From NCBI GenBank assembly GCA_025934645.1, contig JAICWY010000015.1, positions 1-42,794 on the forward strand: a stretch of DNA of 42,794 nt, written 5' to 3'. Below the pieces are notes generated by a model. The model worked only from the letters and a program-made list of their open reading frames with translations, searched no databases and had not been told where the DNA came from. The translations under genes and the position numbers were made by a program. How positions within the stretch are numbered: position 1 is the stretch's first letter; every line of letters starts with the position of its first letter. The stretch is from Vulcanimicrobiia bacterium (lineage in GTDB: Bacteria; Vulcanimicrobiota; Vulcanimicrobiia; Vulcanimicrobiales; Vulcanimicrobiaceae). Positions 33,049 through 41,330 of this stretch are shown one piece after another.

Positions 33049-34379
33049 AAAAGCACCAACTTTTCGCGTCCTTGCGTTACGCGTTTCGTCGCGTTCCGCG
33101 TGTCGACGATCACCTTCGCGTGCTCCGTGACGCGATCGTAATCCACATCGGTATGGTCGGTCAGAATCACGACGCAGTCCGCACGCGCGATCCGTTCGTT
33201 CGAGAGCGGAATCGAGTGCCATTGTTTGCCGTGCTCCACGAACTTCGGCACGAACGGATCGTGGTAGTCGATGTTGGCGCCGTCGCGGCTCAGAAGCTCC
33301 ATGACTTTGATCGCGGGCGATTCGCGCCAGTCTTCGATGTCTTTCTTGTAGGCAACGCCCAGCACGAGAATGTCGGCGCCGCGCAACGCCCGGCCCGTAT
33401 CGTTGAGCGCGCGCGCGATCTTCTCGCGCACGAAATACGGCATGTTGATGTTGATCTCGCCGGCCAGCTCGATGAAACGCACGTGGTAGTCGTACTCGCG
33501 CGCCTTCCACGCCAGGTAGAACGGGTCGAGCGGAATGCAATGGCCGCCCACGCCCGGACCCGGATCGAAGCGCATGATGCCGAACGGCTTGGTAGCCGCT
33601 GCGTCCAGCACTTCCCAGATGCTGATGCCCAGACGGTCGCAAAGCAGCGCCATTTCGTTCACGAGGGCGATATTAACCGAGCGGAACGTGTTTTCGAACA
33701 CTTTGCACATCTCGGCGACTTTGGGCGAGCTGACCTCGAGCACGTTGAGAATCGTCTGGCTATAGAAACAGCTGCCGACATCGACGCACGCCGGCGTAAC
33801 GCCGCCGACCACTTTGTTCGTGTTCTTGGTCGTGTAGCGCGCGTTTCCGGGGTCCACACGCTCGGGCGAAAAGCACAGGAAGAAATCTTCACCGACCTTC
33901 AGGCCGGACTGCTCCAGCAGGGGCAGCAGCACTTCTTCCGTCGTGCCGGGATACGTCGTTGATTCCAGGCAGACCAGCTGTCCCGGGCGCAATTGCGCGG
34001 CAACTTGTTCGCCGACGGCCTTGATGTAGGAGATATCCGGATCCAGATTCACGGTAAGCGGCGTGGGAACGCAGATCACAATCGCGTCGCAGCGGCTCAG
34101 CGAGCTAAAATCGCTGCTGGCGCGCAGTTTTCCGGATTCGACGAGCGTCGCCATCTCGCCGTCGTTGACGTCGCGGATGTAGTTCAAGCCTTGGTTGACT
34201 TGATCGACGCGTACGCTGTTGCGATCGTAGCCGATGACGTCGAAGCCGACTTTGGCTTTTTCGACGGCGAGCGGCAGACCGACGTAACCGATTCCGGCTA
34301 CCCCGATGAGCGCGTCGCGATCGGCGAACTTCTTCTTGAGTTGATCGCGGAGACTGCCGGGGGCTTCAAGTAATTCCAT
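33045..34379 (-). CDS. wbpA: Nucleotide-sugar 6-dehydrogenase, probable UDP-GlcNAc 6-dehydrogenase
   Basis: 444 residues. NAD-binding GIGYVGLPLAVEKAK (from residue 29), TVYPG-type motif ESTTYPGTTEE, FSPERVDPGN, and the catalytic Cys281 in GVGGHCIPLDPFYL. C-terminal VLGVAYKKDIEDWRESP is the signature of the WbpA/WecC/VipA group. It performs the two-step oxidation of C6 to the uronic acid and starts the wbp pathway. It lies 7 bases downstream of the dehydratase gene. UDP-Glc or UDP-GalNAc specificity cannot be fully excluded, but gene order favours UDP-GlcNAc. Confidence 0.93.
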   Translation of the reverse strand: MELLEAPGSLRDQLKKKFADRDALIGVAGIGYVGLPLAVEKAKVGFDVIGYDRNSVRVDQVNQGLNYIRDVNDGEMATLVESGKLRASSDFSSLSRCDAIVICVPTPLTVNLDPDISYIKAVGEQVAAQLRPGQLVCLESTTYPGTTEEVLLPLLEQSGLKVGEDFFLCFSPERVDPGNARYTTKNTNKVVGGVTPACVDVGSCFYSQTILNVLEVSSPKVAEMCKVFENTFRSVNIALVNEMALLCDRLGISIWEVLDAAATKPFGIMRFDPGPGVGGHCIPLDPFYLAWKAREYDYHVRFIELAGEININMPYFVREKIARALNDTGRALRGADILVLGVAYKKDIEDWRESPAIKVMELLSRDGANIDYHDPFVPKFVEHGKQWHSIPLSNERIARADCVVILTDHTDVDYDRVTEHAKVIVDTRNATKRVTQGREKLVLL

Positions 34380-34386
34380 GTCGTTC

Positions 34387-36366
34387 CTATTGTGCGGGCA
34401 AAGGAGTGATGATGGCCGGTGAGAGGATCTCCGTGCTTTCCGTGCTCGGTGCAGACGGAATCTCGGCGCGTTCTACGGTGATGGTTGCCGGCGCCGGCGG
34501 CAGTAAATGCGCTCCCGGAGTGAATTCCGGAACGAACTCGCGCAGTACGTCGAGTGCTACGCGCCAATCCGACATGCGGATCGCGCGGAGCAGCCGTTCC
34601 ATCGCGACGCCGATGCGCGTGTAATCCACGCGGTCTTGCTTGGCGATGAAGAGCCGCTGATGGCTCGTGCGGCTGAAATCTTCTTTGTGCGTGAGAATCT
34701 CTTCGAAAAGTTTTTCGCCGGGCCGGATATTGGTCTCGACGATCTCGATATCTCGGTACGGCTCGAGCCCCGAGAGGCGGATCACTTGTTCGGCGAGATG
34801 CAAAATCTTGATCGGATCCCCCATGTCCAGGACGAAAACCTCACCGTCGTTGCCCATGGACATCGCTTGCAGCACGAGCGAAACCGCTTCCGGAATCGTC
34901 ATGAAATAGCGCATCATGTCGCGGTGCGTGATCGTCACGGGGCCGCCGCTCGCCACTTGCTGCTTGAAGGTAGGCACGACGCTGCCGCGGCTGCCCAGAA
35001 CGTTGCCGAAGCGCACGACAACGAACTCCGTCGCGCTTCCCCGGGCGAACGACTGACAGATGAGCTCCGCCATGCGCTTCGTGAGTCCCATCACGCTGGT
35101 GGGATTCACCGCTTTATCGGTGGAGAGCAGCACGAACTTCGCCGAGCCGGAAGCGGCGGCAGCAAGCGCTACCGTACGCGTTCCGAGCACGTTGTTGCGT
35201 ACTGCTTCGCAGATGTTGTCTTCGACGATCGGCACGTGTTTGTGCGCGGCCGCGTGGAAGACGATACGGGGGCGGTACGTCGAGAAGACGCTGCGGATCG
35301 CCGGGCCGTCCGCGACGTCGGCGAGGATCATCTTCGTGCGGTTGAACTTGTATTTGTTTCGCAGCTCTTGCTCGATAGCGAACAAACTATTTTCACCGTG
35401 CCCGAGCAACAGCAGCAGTTTCGGCTCGAACGTGGCTATCTGACGGCAGAGCTCGCTGCCGATCGATCCGCCCGCGCCGGTAACGAGGACTACTTGGTTC
35501 TCGAGATGCGGGCGCAGCGCCGCGGTATCCACGACGACCGGCTCGCGATCGAGCACGTCTTCGAGATTGATGTCGCGGATGCGCGAAACGGTGACTTTAT
35601 CGTTTAAAATGTCGAGCGCGTCGGGGAGCACCTTGACCTTCGGGGGATGCTCGACGCGGCTGCACAGATCTTTAATGCGATTTATCAAGGGCAGCGGCGC
35701 GGCGGGAATCGCCACGATGACCGAGTCCACTTGCGTGCGCGCGATGATGGCCGGAAGGTCATCGATCGTGCCCAGGATGCGCACCCCGTCCACGCGCTTG
35801 ACGGCAACGCCGTCATCCACGCAGCCGATGAGGCGCATCGGCAGATTTCGCTCCTCTTGGATTGCGCGAACCAGCGACACCGCCGGCATACCGACGCCGA
35901 CGACCAGCACGCGCTGCGCGTTCGGACGCCTCGTAATAACGTACGTGCGCAGCATGACGAGCGCGATGCGCAAGAACATGCGCAGGATGAACCCCAACAT
36001 GGCCGCGATCACCACAAGGCGTCCCGACATGTGTTCCAGGGGGTTAGGTAGCAGCCAAACGCATGCCAGAGCGAGCAGCGTGCCGCTGAGCGCTCCGTAC
36101 AGCAGGCGCAGCACGTCGTGGAAGTCGAACGTGCGCGCGCTTTCGTAGCGCCATTGCACGTACGCACCCGTAACGAAGAGCAGCCCCGCCAGCATGAGTA
36201 GCTGCGGCTCGTGAGCCGAGTGAATATCGCCCACGCCGGTGGCGAGATTTACCGCGGCTACGAAGAATGCAAAATCCGCGATCATGAGCCCGAAGCGAAG
36301 CTCGGGCCGGATGCCGCGTACGGTCGTATCGAATCCCGGTGAAAGTTTCATGGTCTTCAGCGGCAT
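34387..36366 (-). CDS. Membrane-bound nucleotide-sugar 4,6-dehydratase (WbpM/CapD/PglF type)
   Basis: 659 residues. Four N-terminal membrane segments (about 25-145) and a CoA-binding-like domain (RVLVVGVGMPAVSLVRAIQE) precede the SDR domain. That domain has VLVTGAGGSIGSELCRQIA (from about 290) and STDKAVNPTSVMGLTKRMAE near 425. The active site has Met in place of the usual Tyr (M-x3-K), as known in the WbpM group. It converts UDP-GlcNAc to the 4-keto-6-deoxy sugar. The 4-keto product could feed the DegT enzyme at 16120 (inference). The start is ATG 36366, or ATG 36351; neither has a clear Shine-Dalgarno. It is the first gene of the wbp operon. Confidence 0.93.
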   Translation of the reverse strand: MPLKTMKLSPGFDTTVRGIRPELRFGLMIADFAFFVAAVNLATGVGDIHSAHEPQLLMLAGLLFVTGAYVQWRYESARTFDFHDVLRLLYGALSGTLLALACVWLLPNPLEHMSGRLVVIAAMLGFILRMFLRIALVMLRTYVITRRPNAQRVLVVGVGMPAVSLVRAIQEERNLPMRLIGCVDDGVAVKRVDGVRILGTIDDLPAIIARTQVDSVIVAIPAAPLPLINRIKDLCSRVEHPPKVKVLPDALDILNDKVTVSRIRDINLEDVLDREPVVVDTAALRPHLENQVVLVTGAGGSIGSELCRQIATFEPKLLLLLGHGENSLFAIEQELRNKYKFNRTKMILADVADGPAIRSVFSTYRPRIVFHAAAHKHVPIVEDNICEAVRNNVLGTRTVALAAAASGSAKFVLLSTDKAVNPTSVMGLTKRMAELICQSFARGSATEFVVVRFGNVLGSRGSVVPTFKQQVASGGPVTITHRDMMRYFMTIPEAVSLVLQAMSMGNDGEVFVLDMGDPIKILHLAEQVIRLSGLEPYRDIEIVETNIRPGEKLFEEILTHKEDFSRTSHQRLFIAKQDRVDYTRIGVAMERLLRAIRMSDWRVALDVLREFVPEFTPGAHLLPPAPATITVERAEIPSAPSTESTEILSPAIITPLPAQ

Positions 36367-36549
36367 TGTACTGCGTACGGCCCGCTTGCCGCAGGCTGCC
36401 GACGTACCACATTTGAAGGCGGATTAGCACCGCAAGGGGCAGCCAAAAGCCCTAGTCCCTGCAGTTGGGCCGAATTTCTCAACTGCGGGTACAAGATTAC
36501 GAACGGTTGGCCTAAGACTTCTCCTGACCCGCCGAGGTACGCTGTTATC
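36367..36549. promoter_or_regulatory. Divergent promoter region, wbp operon / acyltransferase
   Basis: 183 bases. It holds an imperfect inverted repeat CCCTGCAGTTG (36457-36467) / CAACTGCGGG (36480-36489) with one bulged base and a 12-base loop, an operator or leader hairpin candidate. TACGCT (36538-36543) lies 6 bases before the GTG of the plus-strand gene, as in leaderless promoters. No -35 is clear. Confidence 0.35.
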
Positions 36550-37152
36550 GTGCATACATTAGAACGACTGCGCGCGCTTCCGGGAGCGCTCCGGCGCACG
36601 GTCCGCGAGCTTATTACCAGCGAAGTGGAACGCCGACGTCTGCCGCATGTACATTTCGCATCCGATGTGCTGCTGCGCGGAGCCGCGCGCATCAAGGCCG
36701 GAAAGAACGTCTTTATAGACCATCGCGCCTATTTGAATTGTAATGGCCCTACCGGCTCGATTACGCTCGGCAATAACGTCGAGATCGGCCCATATAGCGT
36801 CGTGTGGGGCGGCGGCGGCGTAACGATCGGCAACGACGTGCACATCGGCACGCACGTGCACATCACGTCGATGGAAGGCAATCATATTCCAGCCGACAAG
36901 AGCGACCCATTCGAACCGCTGGACATCACGCGCGCGCCGATCGTCATCGGCGATCACGTGCTCATCTACTCGCACGCTGTGATCATTCCGGGCGTTACGA
37001 TCGGTCATCACGCGGCCGTCGCGGCGGGCGCCGTCGTCACCGGCGACGTGCCGCCGTACGCGTTGGTCGCAGGCGTTCCCGCGCGCGTCATTCGCTATTC
37101 GCACGAAGACGGCGAACGCAACCGCCACAGCGGCACGTTCGAACCCGTCTAA
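36550..37152 (+). CDS. Hexapeptide-repeat acyltransferase (WbbJ/LbH family)
   Basis: 200 residues. N-terminal helix, then a left-handed beta helix (ITLGNNVEIGPYSVVWGGGG, VTIGNDVHIGTHVHI, IVIGDHVLIYSHAVIIPGVT) and the typical end DVPPYALVAGVPARVIR. It should transfer an acetyl or other acyl group to a sugar of the polysaccharide or a precursor. The start is GTG with GAGG 12 bases upstream; no ATG is available before the conserved region. It is transcribed alone, away from the wbp operon, and ends at a strong hairpin. Exact acceptor is unknown. Confidence 0.85.
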   Translation: MHTLERLRALPGALRRTVRELITSEVERRRLPHVHFASDVLLRGAARIKAGKNVFIDHRAYLNCNGPTGSITLGNNVEIGPYSVVWGGGGVTIGNDVHIGTHVHITSMEGNHIPADKSDPFEPLDITRAPIVIGDHVLIYSHAVIIPGVTIGHHAAVAAGAVVTGDVPPYALVAGVPARVIRYSHEDGERNRHSGTFEPV

Positions 37153-37194
37153 CGGCGCATTTTTCGTCTTTTTTTATATCACTGTCAACGAGTA

Positions 37195-37224
37195 GAGGCC
37201 GGGATGTTCATCCCGGCCTCTTTT
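37195..37224. terminator. Intrinsic terminator between convergent genes
   Basis: An 11-base-pair stem GAGGCCGGGAT (37195-37205) / complement (37210-37220), loop GTTC, then TTTT on the plus strand. It ends the acyltransferase transcript and may also end the convergent lipoprotein gene. Confidence 0.88.
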
Positions 37225-37245
37225 GGTGCTAGCTAGGCTTTTGTG

Positions 37246-38133
37246 TTAGTCCGAGATACCGAAGTCGACTGCGGGAAGCGTAGCCGGCGGCGTACCGTAG
37301 ATCAGCCAGTATGCGGCGTGGTGGCTGAGCAGCAGCGTCGAGGGCGCGCCCGTCGCCGGAGCGTACTGGTCGACAACGTCTTCCTTGTTCGAGTTTACCG
37401 TGATGTGCGTGCCGACGTAGATCACCGGGGCGCCGGTGCCACCGCCGATTCCGATCATGTTGGGATAGCCCCACAGATCGGTGAACGCTTGCAGATTGTA
37501 TTTCGCAGGCGGCGCGGGAAGCGGTTTGACGTCCCAGTTTCCGCTGATGTTCGGATCCTCGACGTGAACGATGCCGCCCGAGCCATGCGTGTGCAGATTG
37601 TACGCGCAGCTGAAGGCCAAGATCGGCTCGTTGTTATCGGGATTGTTCATGCCGATCGCATCCGGGAGCGCCATTTCCTTACCGTTCACCATGATGCCGA
37701 GGAACGCGTGAACGTGATAGGTCACCGGTGAAACGGGCGGCTCTTGTCCGATCGAGCACGCGAGTCCGTCGATGGTGTTCGTTCCGTTGCCGCCTTGCGC
37801 GGTATCGCCGTCGTTCGGCGTCTGCCAGTTGTCCGTGCCGTTGACGATCGGACCGGAGTTGGTCCCGTCGGCGGCGTGAATGAGACCGCTCGTGGTGATG
37901 GGCGGAGGCGTGCTCGGGGGGCTCGTCGCCGGCGGATTCGTCGCCGGCGGATTCGTCGCCGGCGGATTCGTTGCAGGCGGGTTGGTCGCCGGCGGATTGG
38001 TTGCCGGCGGCGGGCCGCCGCCCGGATTCTGCACCGGCGGCGTGCTTCCGCCGCCACCGCCGCCGCCGCAAGCGGCGAGCGCTGCAACCATTGTAAATGC
38101 TAGTAAGGGTACCGAAACGCGCAATAATTTCAT
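37246..38133 (-). CDS. Lipoprotein of unknown function A (Pro-rich stalk, His-containing domain)
   Basis: 295 residues from ATG 38133 (a TTG three codons earlier sits too close to the AGAGGA). Lipoprotein signal with Cys22 (LAAC), a Gly run, then a (PPATN)n stalk and a globular domain. I do not recognise the family. The domain has repeated His motifs: YHVHAFLGI, YNLHTHGSGGIVHVEDP and LLLSHHAAYWLIYG, which could bind metal or a ligand. Lipoprotein B (38268-39233) is a clear paralog with the same layout (HAFVGIYWNQVE, NVHTHDYSGLVHVEDV, LGHHTAVWIVIG). The two genes also share their upstream region. It should sit on the cell surface or in the periplasm. A role linked to the adjoining polysaccharide genes is only suggested by location. 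Confidence 0.8.
   Translation of the reverse strand: MKLLRVSVPLLAFTMVAALAACGGGGGGGSTPPVQNPGGGPPPATNPPATNPPATNPPATNPPATNPPATSPPSTPPPITTSGLIHAADGTNSGPIVNGTDNWQTPNDGDTAQGGNGTNTIDGLACSIGQEPPVSPVTYHVHAFLGIMVNGKEMALPDAIGMNNPDNNEPILAFSCAYNLHTHGSGGIVHVEDPNISGNWDVKPLPAPPAKYNLQAFTDLWGYPNMIGIGGGTGAPVIYVGTHITVNSNKEDVVDQYAPATGAPSTLLLSHHAAYWLIYGTPPATLPAVDFGISD
37925..38014 (-). repeat. Six tandem 15-base units encoding (PPATN)n
   Basis: GTCGCCGGCGGATTC repeated six times with few changes (the first three are identical), giving a Pro-rich stalk in lipoprotein A. Unit length is a multiple of three, so copy changes would keep the frame. Confidence 0.88.
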
Positions 38134-38173
38134 TATGCTCAAATCCTCTTGCGGGCAAGTAGAGTCCGCACTT

Positions 38174-38179
38174 ATCGTA
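38174..38179 (-). promoter_or_regulatory. Candidate -10 box of lipoprotein A
   Basis: TACGAT on the minus strand, 40 bases before the ATG. The same spot upstream of lipoprotein B reads TACTAT. Both are followed by a conserved GTGCG, CTTGC and GAGGATT block, which supports a shared promoter and leader. The -35 region is not clear. Confidence 0.45.
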
Positions 38180-38267
38180 GCGGTGCGAAGGGTTAGCGGG
38201 CGTGAACCGGGACGGGCAGCGGCCTGGTAAGAACGCCCGCTTTAAGTTGGGTCGTGTGTCCTAGGGT

Positions 38268-39233
38268 CTAGTACTCGACCCCAAAAGCGACTTGGGGAAG
38301 GCCGGCGCTTGGGGGCGGACCGATGACGATCCACACTGCGGTATGGTGGCCCAGCTGCACGGTATTGGCAGCGCCGGTGACGGCCGTGTACGAGTTGACG
38401 AGATCGTCGCCTTGAGCCGGCCCGCTCGCCACTCTGCCGGAGGGCGTGCCGTAGTAAATCTGCACGGGACCGCTCAGGACGGACGTCCCTGCCGTGATTC
38501 CCGTCGCTCCGAGTTGCGCGCCCCAAACGTCGAACAGCGATTGCAGCGTCGCATACGGCATGAAGGCGTTATTGCTCTGCGGTTGATTCACGTCTTCCAC
38601 GTGCACCAATCCCGAATAATCGTGCGTGTGCACGTTGAAATCGCAATCCTCGATTTCTACGGCGTCCGTATTGTATTGATGGCCGTTCGGATTGCCGGGA
38701 TACGGCGTGGTCGGCGGTTTCGGATTCACCATGCCGAGCGCTTGCGGGAGCGACTTCTCGACCTGATTCCAATAGATGCCGACGAAGGCGTGCTGCGAGT
38801 ACGTCGTCGTGCTGGCGGCGGGCTCTTGCGTCGGCGTGCATTGCATCCCATCGACCGTCGCCGATGCGCCGGGGGCAGCCGCGGTTCCGCCCGCGGTATT
38901 CGCCCACGACGCGGTACCGCTGGTATACCAGAAGCGATCGCCGTTGATGAAGTCTTCCGAGGCGCGCAGCATGGAACTGCTGTTCACGGCGACGGACGTC
39001 GGCGTTGATGTTGGCGACGGCGAGACGGTTGGTGTAGATGTCGGGGCCATCGTCGGCGCACCGGTCGGCGCTGATGTGGGCGCTCCGCTTGGCGCGGATG
39101 TGGGCTGCCCGCCCCCCGATGTACCCGGAGGCGTAACGCCGCCGCCGGCGCTTGCCCCTCCGCCTCCGCAGGCCGCAAGTGCGGCAACAGTGCAAAACGC
39201 GATTAAGGGGGCTGCGGTCCTCTGTAAATTCAT
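38268..39233 (-). CDS. Lipoprotein of unknown function B (paralog of A)
   Basis: 321 residues from ATG 39233 (MNLQRTAAPLIAF), chosen because the lipoprotein signal with Cys22 (LAAC) then matches lipoprotein A residue for residue; an upstream frame extension of 20 codons is ignored. A Pro/Ser/Thr/Ala linker (about 28-80) contains GAPTSAPTGAPTMAPT-like repeats. The domain carries His motifs (YSQHAFVGI, NVHTHDYSGLVHVEDV, QLGHHTAVWIV) shared with A. Two genes of one family in tandem indicate duplication. Family and function not recognised; secreted to the envelope. It lies between the clpX terminator and lipoprotein A, probably with its own promoter. Confidence 0.8.
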   Translation of the reverse strand: MNLQRTAAPLIAFCTVAALAACGGGGASAGGGVTPPGTSGGGQPTSAPSGAPTSAPTGAPTMAPTSTPTVSPSPTSTPTSVAVNSSSMLRASEDFINGDRFWYTSGTASWANTAGGTAAAPGASATVDGMQCTPTQEPAASTTTYSQHAFVGIYWNQVEKSLPQALGMVNPKPPTTPYPGNPNGHQYNTDAVEIEDCDFNVHTHDYSGLVHVEDVNQPQSNNAFMPYATLQSLFDVWGAQLGATGITAGTSVLSGPVQIYYGTPSGRVASGPAQGDDLVNSYTAVTGAANTVQLGHHTAVWIVIGPPPSAGLPQVAFGVEY

Positions 39234-39274
39234 GCGCTGAGTCAATCCTCGGGCGAGCAAGACAATTCGCACCG

Positions 39275-39280
39275 ATAGTA
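39275..39280 (-). promoter_or_regulatory. Candidate -10 box of lipoprotein B
   Basis: TACTAT on the minus strand, 41 bases before the ATG, at the same distance as TACGAT in front of lipoprotein A. The following 40 bases are similar between the two genes. Confidence 0.45.
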
Positions 39281-39334
39281 ACGTCTGAGCCATGAATTGC
39301 GCGTGGCCCGCTCCAGGCGTGCGGCGTAGTAAGA

Positions 39335-39364
39335 AGGCCCGTCGGTTATTGGGCCGACGGGCCT
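39335..39364 (-). terminator. Hairpin terminator after clpX
   Basis: An 11-base-pair stem AGGCCCGTCGG / complement with an 8-base loop, 26 bases after the clpX stop. The following minus-strand sequence is TCTTACT, so the T-run is weak. Confidence 0.7.
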
Positions 39365-39389
39365 ACTTGCGCTCTTGAATTCGGGGTAT

Positions 39390-40649
39390 CTAGGCCGGCA
39401 TGTCTTTCTGGCGCTCGTTGTAGATGAGCGTCGGAGGCTCTTTCTTTTCGATGACCTCCTTGTTCACGATGCACTTCTTGACCCCGGAGAGCGACGGCAG
39501 ATCGTACATGACGTCCAGCATGGTCTCTTCCAGAATGGAACGCAGTCCGCGCGCGCCCGTCTTGCGGCCTTGCGCGCGCGAAGCGATCGCGATGAGCGCT
39601 TCTTTCGTGAACGTGAGCTCGACGCCGTCGAGTCCCATGATCTTTTGGAATTGCCGTACCAGCGCGTTGCGCGGTTCGACGAGTATGCGCCGCAGCGCCA
39701 GTTCGTCGAGAGCGTCGAGCGTGACGACGATCGGAAGACGGCCGATAAATTCGGGAATCAAGCCGAACTTGAGCAGATCCTCCGGCATGAGCTGCTGAAG
39801 CAGCTTGCCCACACGGGCTTCTTTCTTGCCTTCGGGCTGCGCGCGGAAGCCCATGTTGTTGCTGGCAACGCGGGATTCGATTATCCGCTCCAGACCATCG
39901 AACGCGCCGCCGCAGATGAACAACACATTGGTCGTGTCGATCTGAATGAACTCTTGGTGCGGGTGCTTGCGTCCGCCCTGCGGCGGAACGTTGGCCGTCG
40001 TGCCCTCGAGAATCTTGAGCAGCGCTTGTTGCACGCCTTCGCCCGACACGTCGCGCGTAATCGACGGATTCTCGCTTTTTCTGGCGATTTTATCGATTTC
40101 GTCGATGTAAACGATGCCTTTTTCGGCGCGCTTGACGTCGTAGTCTGCGGCTTGAATCAGCTTGAGCAGAATGTTCTCGACGTCTTCGCCGACGTAACCG
40201 GCTTCCGTGAGCGAGGTGGCGTCGGCCATCGCCAGCGGCACGTCCAGGATTTTCGCGAGCGTTTGCGCGAGGTACGTTTTTCCGGAACCGGTGGGGCCGA
40301 CGAGCAGAATGTTGGATTTCTGCAGCTCGACGTCGTCGGCGGTTGCGCCCATGTTCACGCGCTTGTAGTGGTTGTACACCGCCACCGCGAGCGATTTCTT
40401 AGCGCGCTCCTGACCGATCACATACTGATTGAGGATGTGATTGATCTCTTTGGGCTTCGGAATATTCCGGAGACGCAGGTTCTCGTCTACGTTTTTATAG
40501 AGCTCTTCTTCGATGATCTCGTTGCAGAGCTCGATGCACTCGTCGCAAATGTAGACGCCGGGGCCCGCAATGAGCTTGCGCACTTGTTCCTGCGATTTAC
40601 CGCAGAAACTGCACTTGAGCTGTCCCTTTTCGTCTCCGAATCGAAACAT
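39390..40649 (-). CDS. clpX: ATP-dependent Clp protease ATP-binding subunit ClpX
   Basis: 419 residues, the usual length. AAA+ unfoldase that recognises substrates and feeds them to ClpP. The N-terminal zinc domain has Cys13, Cys16, Cys35 and Cys38. Walker A GPTGSGKT is at 118-125 and Walker [11 protein letters not shown] has Asp183 and Glu184. The pore loop GYVG follows (151-154), and the sensor-2 region TGARGLRS is near the C-terminus. The ClpP-docking loop reads NNMGFRA in place of the common IGF. It lies 26 bases after clpP, last gene of the tig-clpP-clpX operon. All key residues are intact. Confidence 0.98.
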   Translation of the reverse strand: MFRFGDEKGQLKCSFCGKSQEQVRKLIAGPGVYICDECIELCNEIIEEELYKNVDENLRLRNIPKPKEINHILNQYVIGQERAKKSLAVAVYNHYKRVNMGATADDVELQKSNILLVGPTGSGKTYLAQTLAKILDVPLAMADATSLTEAGYVGEDVENILLKLIQAADYDVKRAEKGIVYIDEIDKIARKSENPSITRDVSGEGVQQALLKILEGTTANVPPQGGRKHPHQEFIQIDTTNVLFICGGAFDGLERIIESRVASNNMGFRAQPEGKKEARVGKLLQQLMPEDLLKFGLIPEFIGRLPIVVTLDALDELALRRILVEPRNALVRQFQKIMGLDGVELTFTKEALIAIASRAQGRKTGARGLRSILEETMLDVMYDLPSLSGVKKCIVNKEVIEKKEPPTLIYNERQKDMPA

Positions 40650-40675
40650 TGTGGTTTCGCTACGCCCTTTCGCGC

Positions 40676-41284
40676 CTACGCCGGGGTTGCCAGCGACGAA
40701 CGGTTTTCGATGATCGTGTCTATGATACCGTAATCCTTGGCTTCCTGCGCGGTCATGTAGAAATCCCGCTCGATATCCTTAAGAATCTGCTCGATGGGCT
40801 TCTTCGTGGTGTCTTCGTAGATGCCGGCCAGCATGCGGCGCGTGGCGATGAGGTCGCGGGCGTGTATCTCGATATCCGTGGCCTGTCCCCCGACTTGCTG
40901 CACCCAGGGCTGATGGATCAGAATCTTCGAGTGCGGGAGCGCCATCCGTTTGCCCTGCGCGCCGCCCGTAAGCAGAATCGAGCCCATAGAGGCCGCCATT
41001 CCGGCACAGATCGTCGCGACGTCGGGCTTGATGAAGCGCATCGTGTCGTAGATCGCAAGCCCGGCGGTTACGCTGCCGCCCGGGCTATTAATGTACATGT
41101 CGATATCTTTGTCGGGATCTTCTTTTTCGAGAAACAGCAATTGGGCGATGACGAGGTTAGCGAGGTGATCGTCGATCGCTCCGCCGACGAAGACAATGCG
41201 ATCCTTCAGCAATCTCGAGTAGATGTCGAAGGCGCGTTCGCCTCGCGCGCTCTGCTCGACGACCATGGGGACCAGGTGACCCAT
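40676..41284 (-). CDS. clpP: ATP-dependent Clp protease proteolytic subunit ClpP
   Basis: 202 residues from the [14 protein letters not shown]; the open frame extends further upstream but lacks family similarity there. Serine peptidase forming the tetradecameric chamber. Catalytic triad: Ser99 in AGMAASMGS, His124 in LIHQPW and Asp174 in [17 protein letters not shown] is the conserved ridge before the active site. It lies 46 bases after tig and 26 bases before clpX, so the three form the classic operon. Confidence 0.98.
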   Translation of the reverse strand: MGHLVPMVVEQSARGERAFDIYSRLLKDRIVFVGGAIDDHLANLVIAQLLFLEKEDPDKDIDMYINSPGGSVTAGLAIYDTMRFIKPDVATICAGMAASMGSILLTGGAQGKRMALPHSKILIHQPWVQQVGGQATDIEIHARDLIATRRMLAGIYEDTTKKPIEQILKDIERDFYMTAQEAKDYGIIDTIIENRSSLATPA

Positions 41285-41330
41285 ATGCGTGTTCTCTTTC
41301 CTTGTGATCCGGTGTGCTTCGTTCTCTAAA

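Noticed and set aside
32047-33642. N-terminal extension of about 200 residues on the WbpB frame
   Set aside because: The extra part lies inside wbpA in another frame. The GTG at 33048, overlapping the wbpA stop, gives the proper Rossmann start.
37925-38014. CRISPR-like array
   Set aside because: Units are 15 bases, directly adjacent without spacers and encode a Pro-rich peptide in frame.
38193-38240. Riboswitch or terminator in the inverted repeat AGCGGGCGT / ACGCCCGCT between lipoproteins A and B
   Set aside because: The 9-base arms are about 30 bases apart, no T-run follows, and no known riboswitch core could be recognised.
39375-40733. Open frame of 452 codons antisense to clpX
   Set aside because: Mirror of a strongly conserved gene; composition is typical of an antisense frame and no family is seen.
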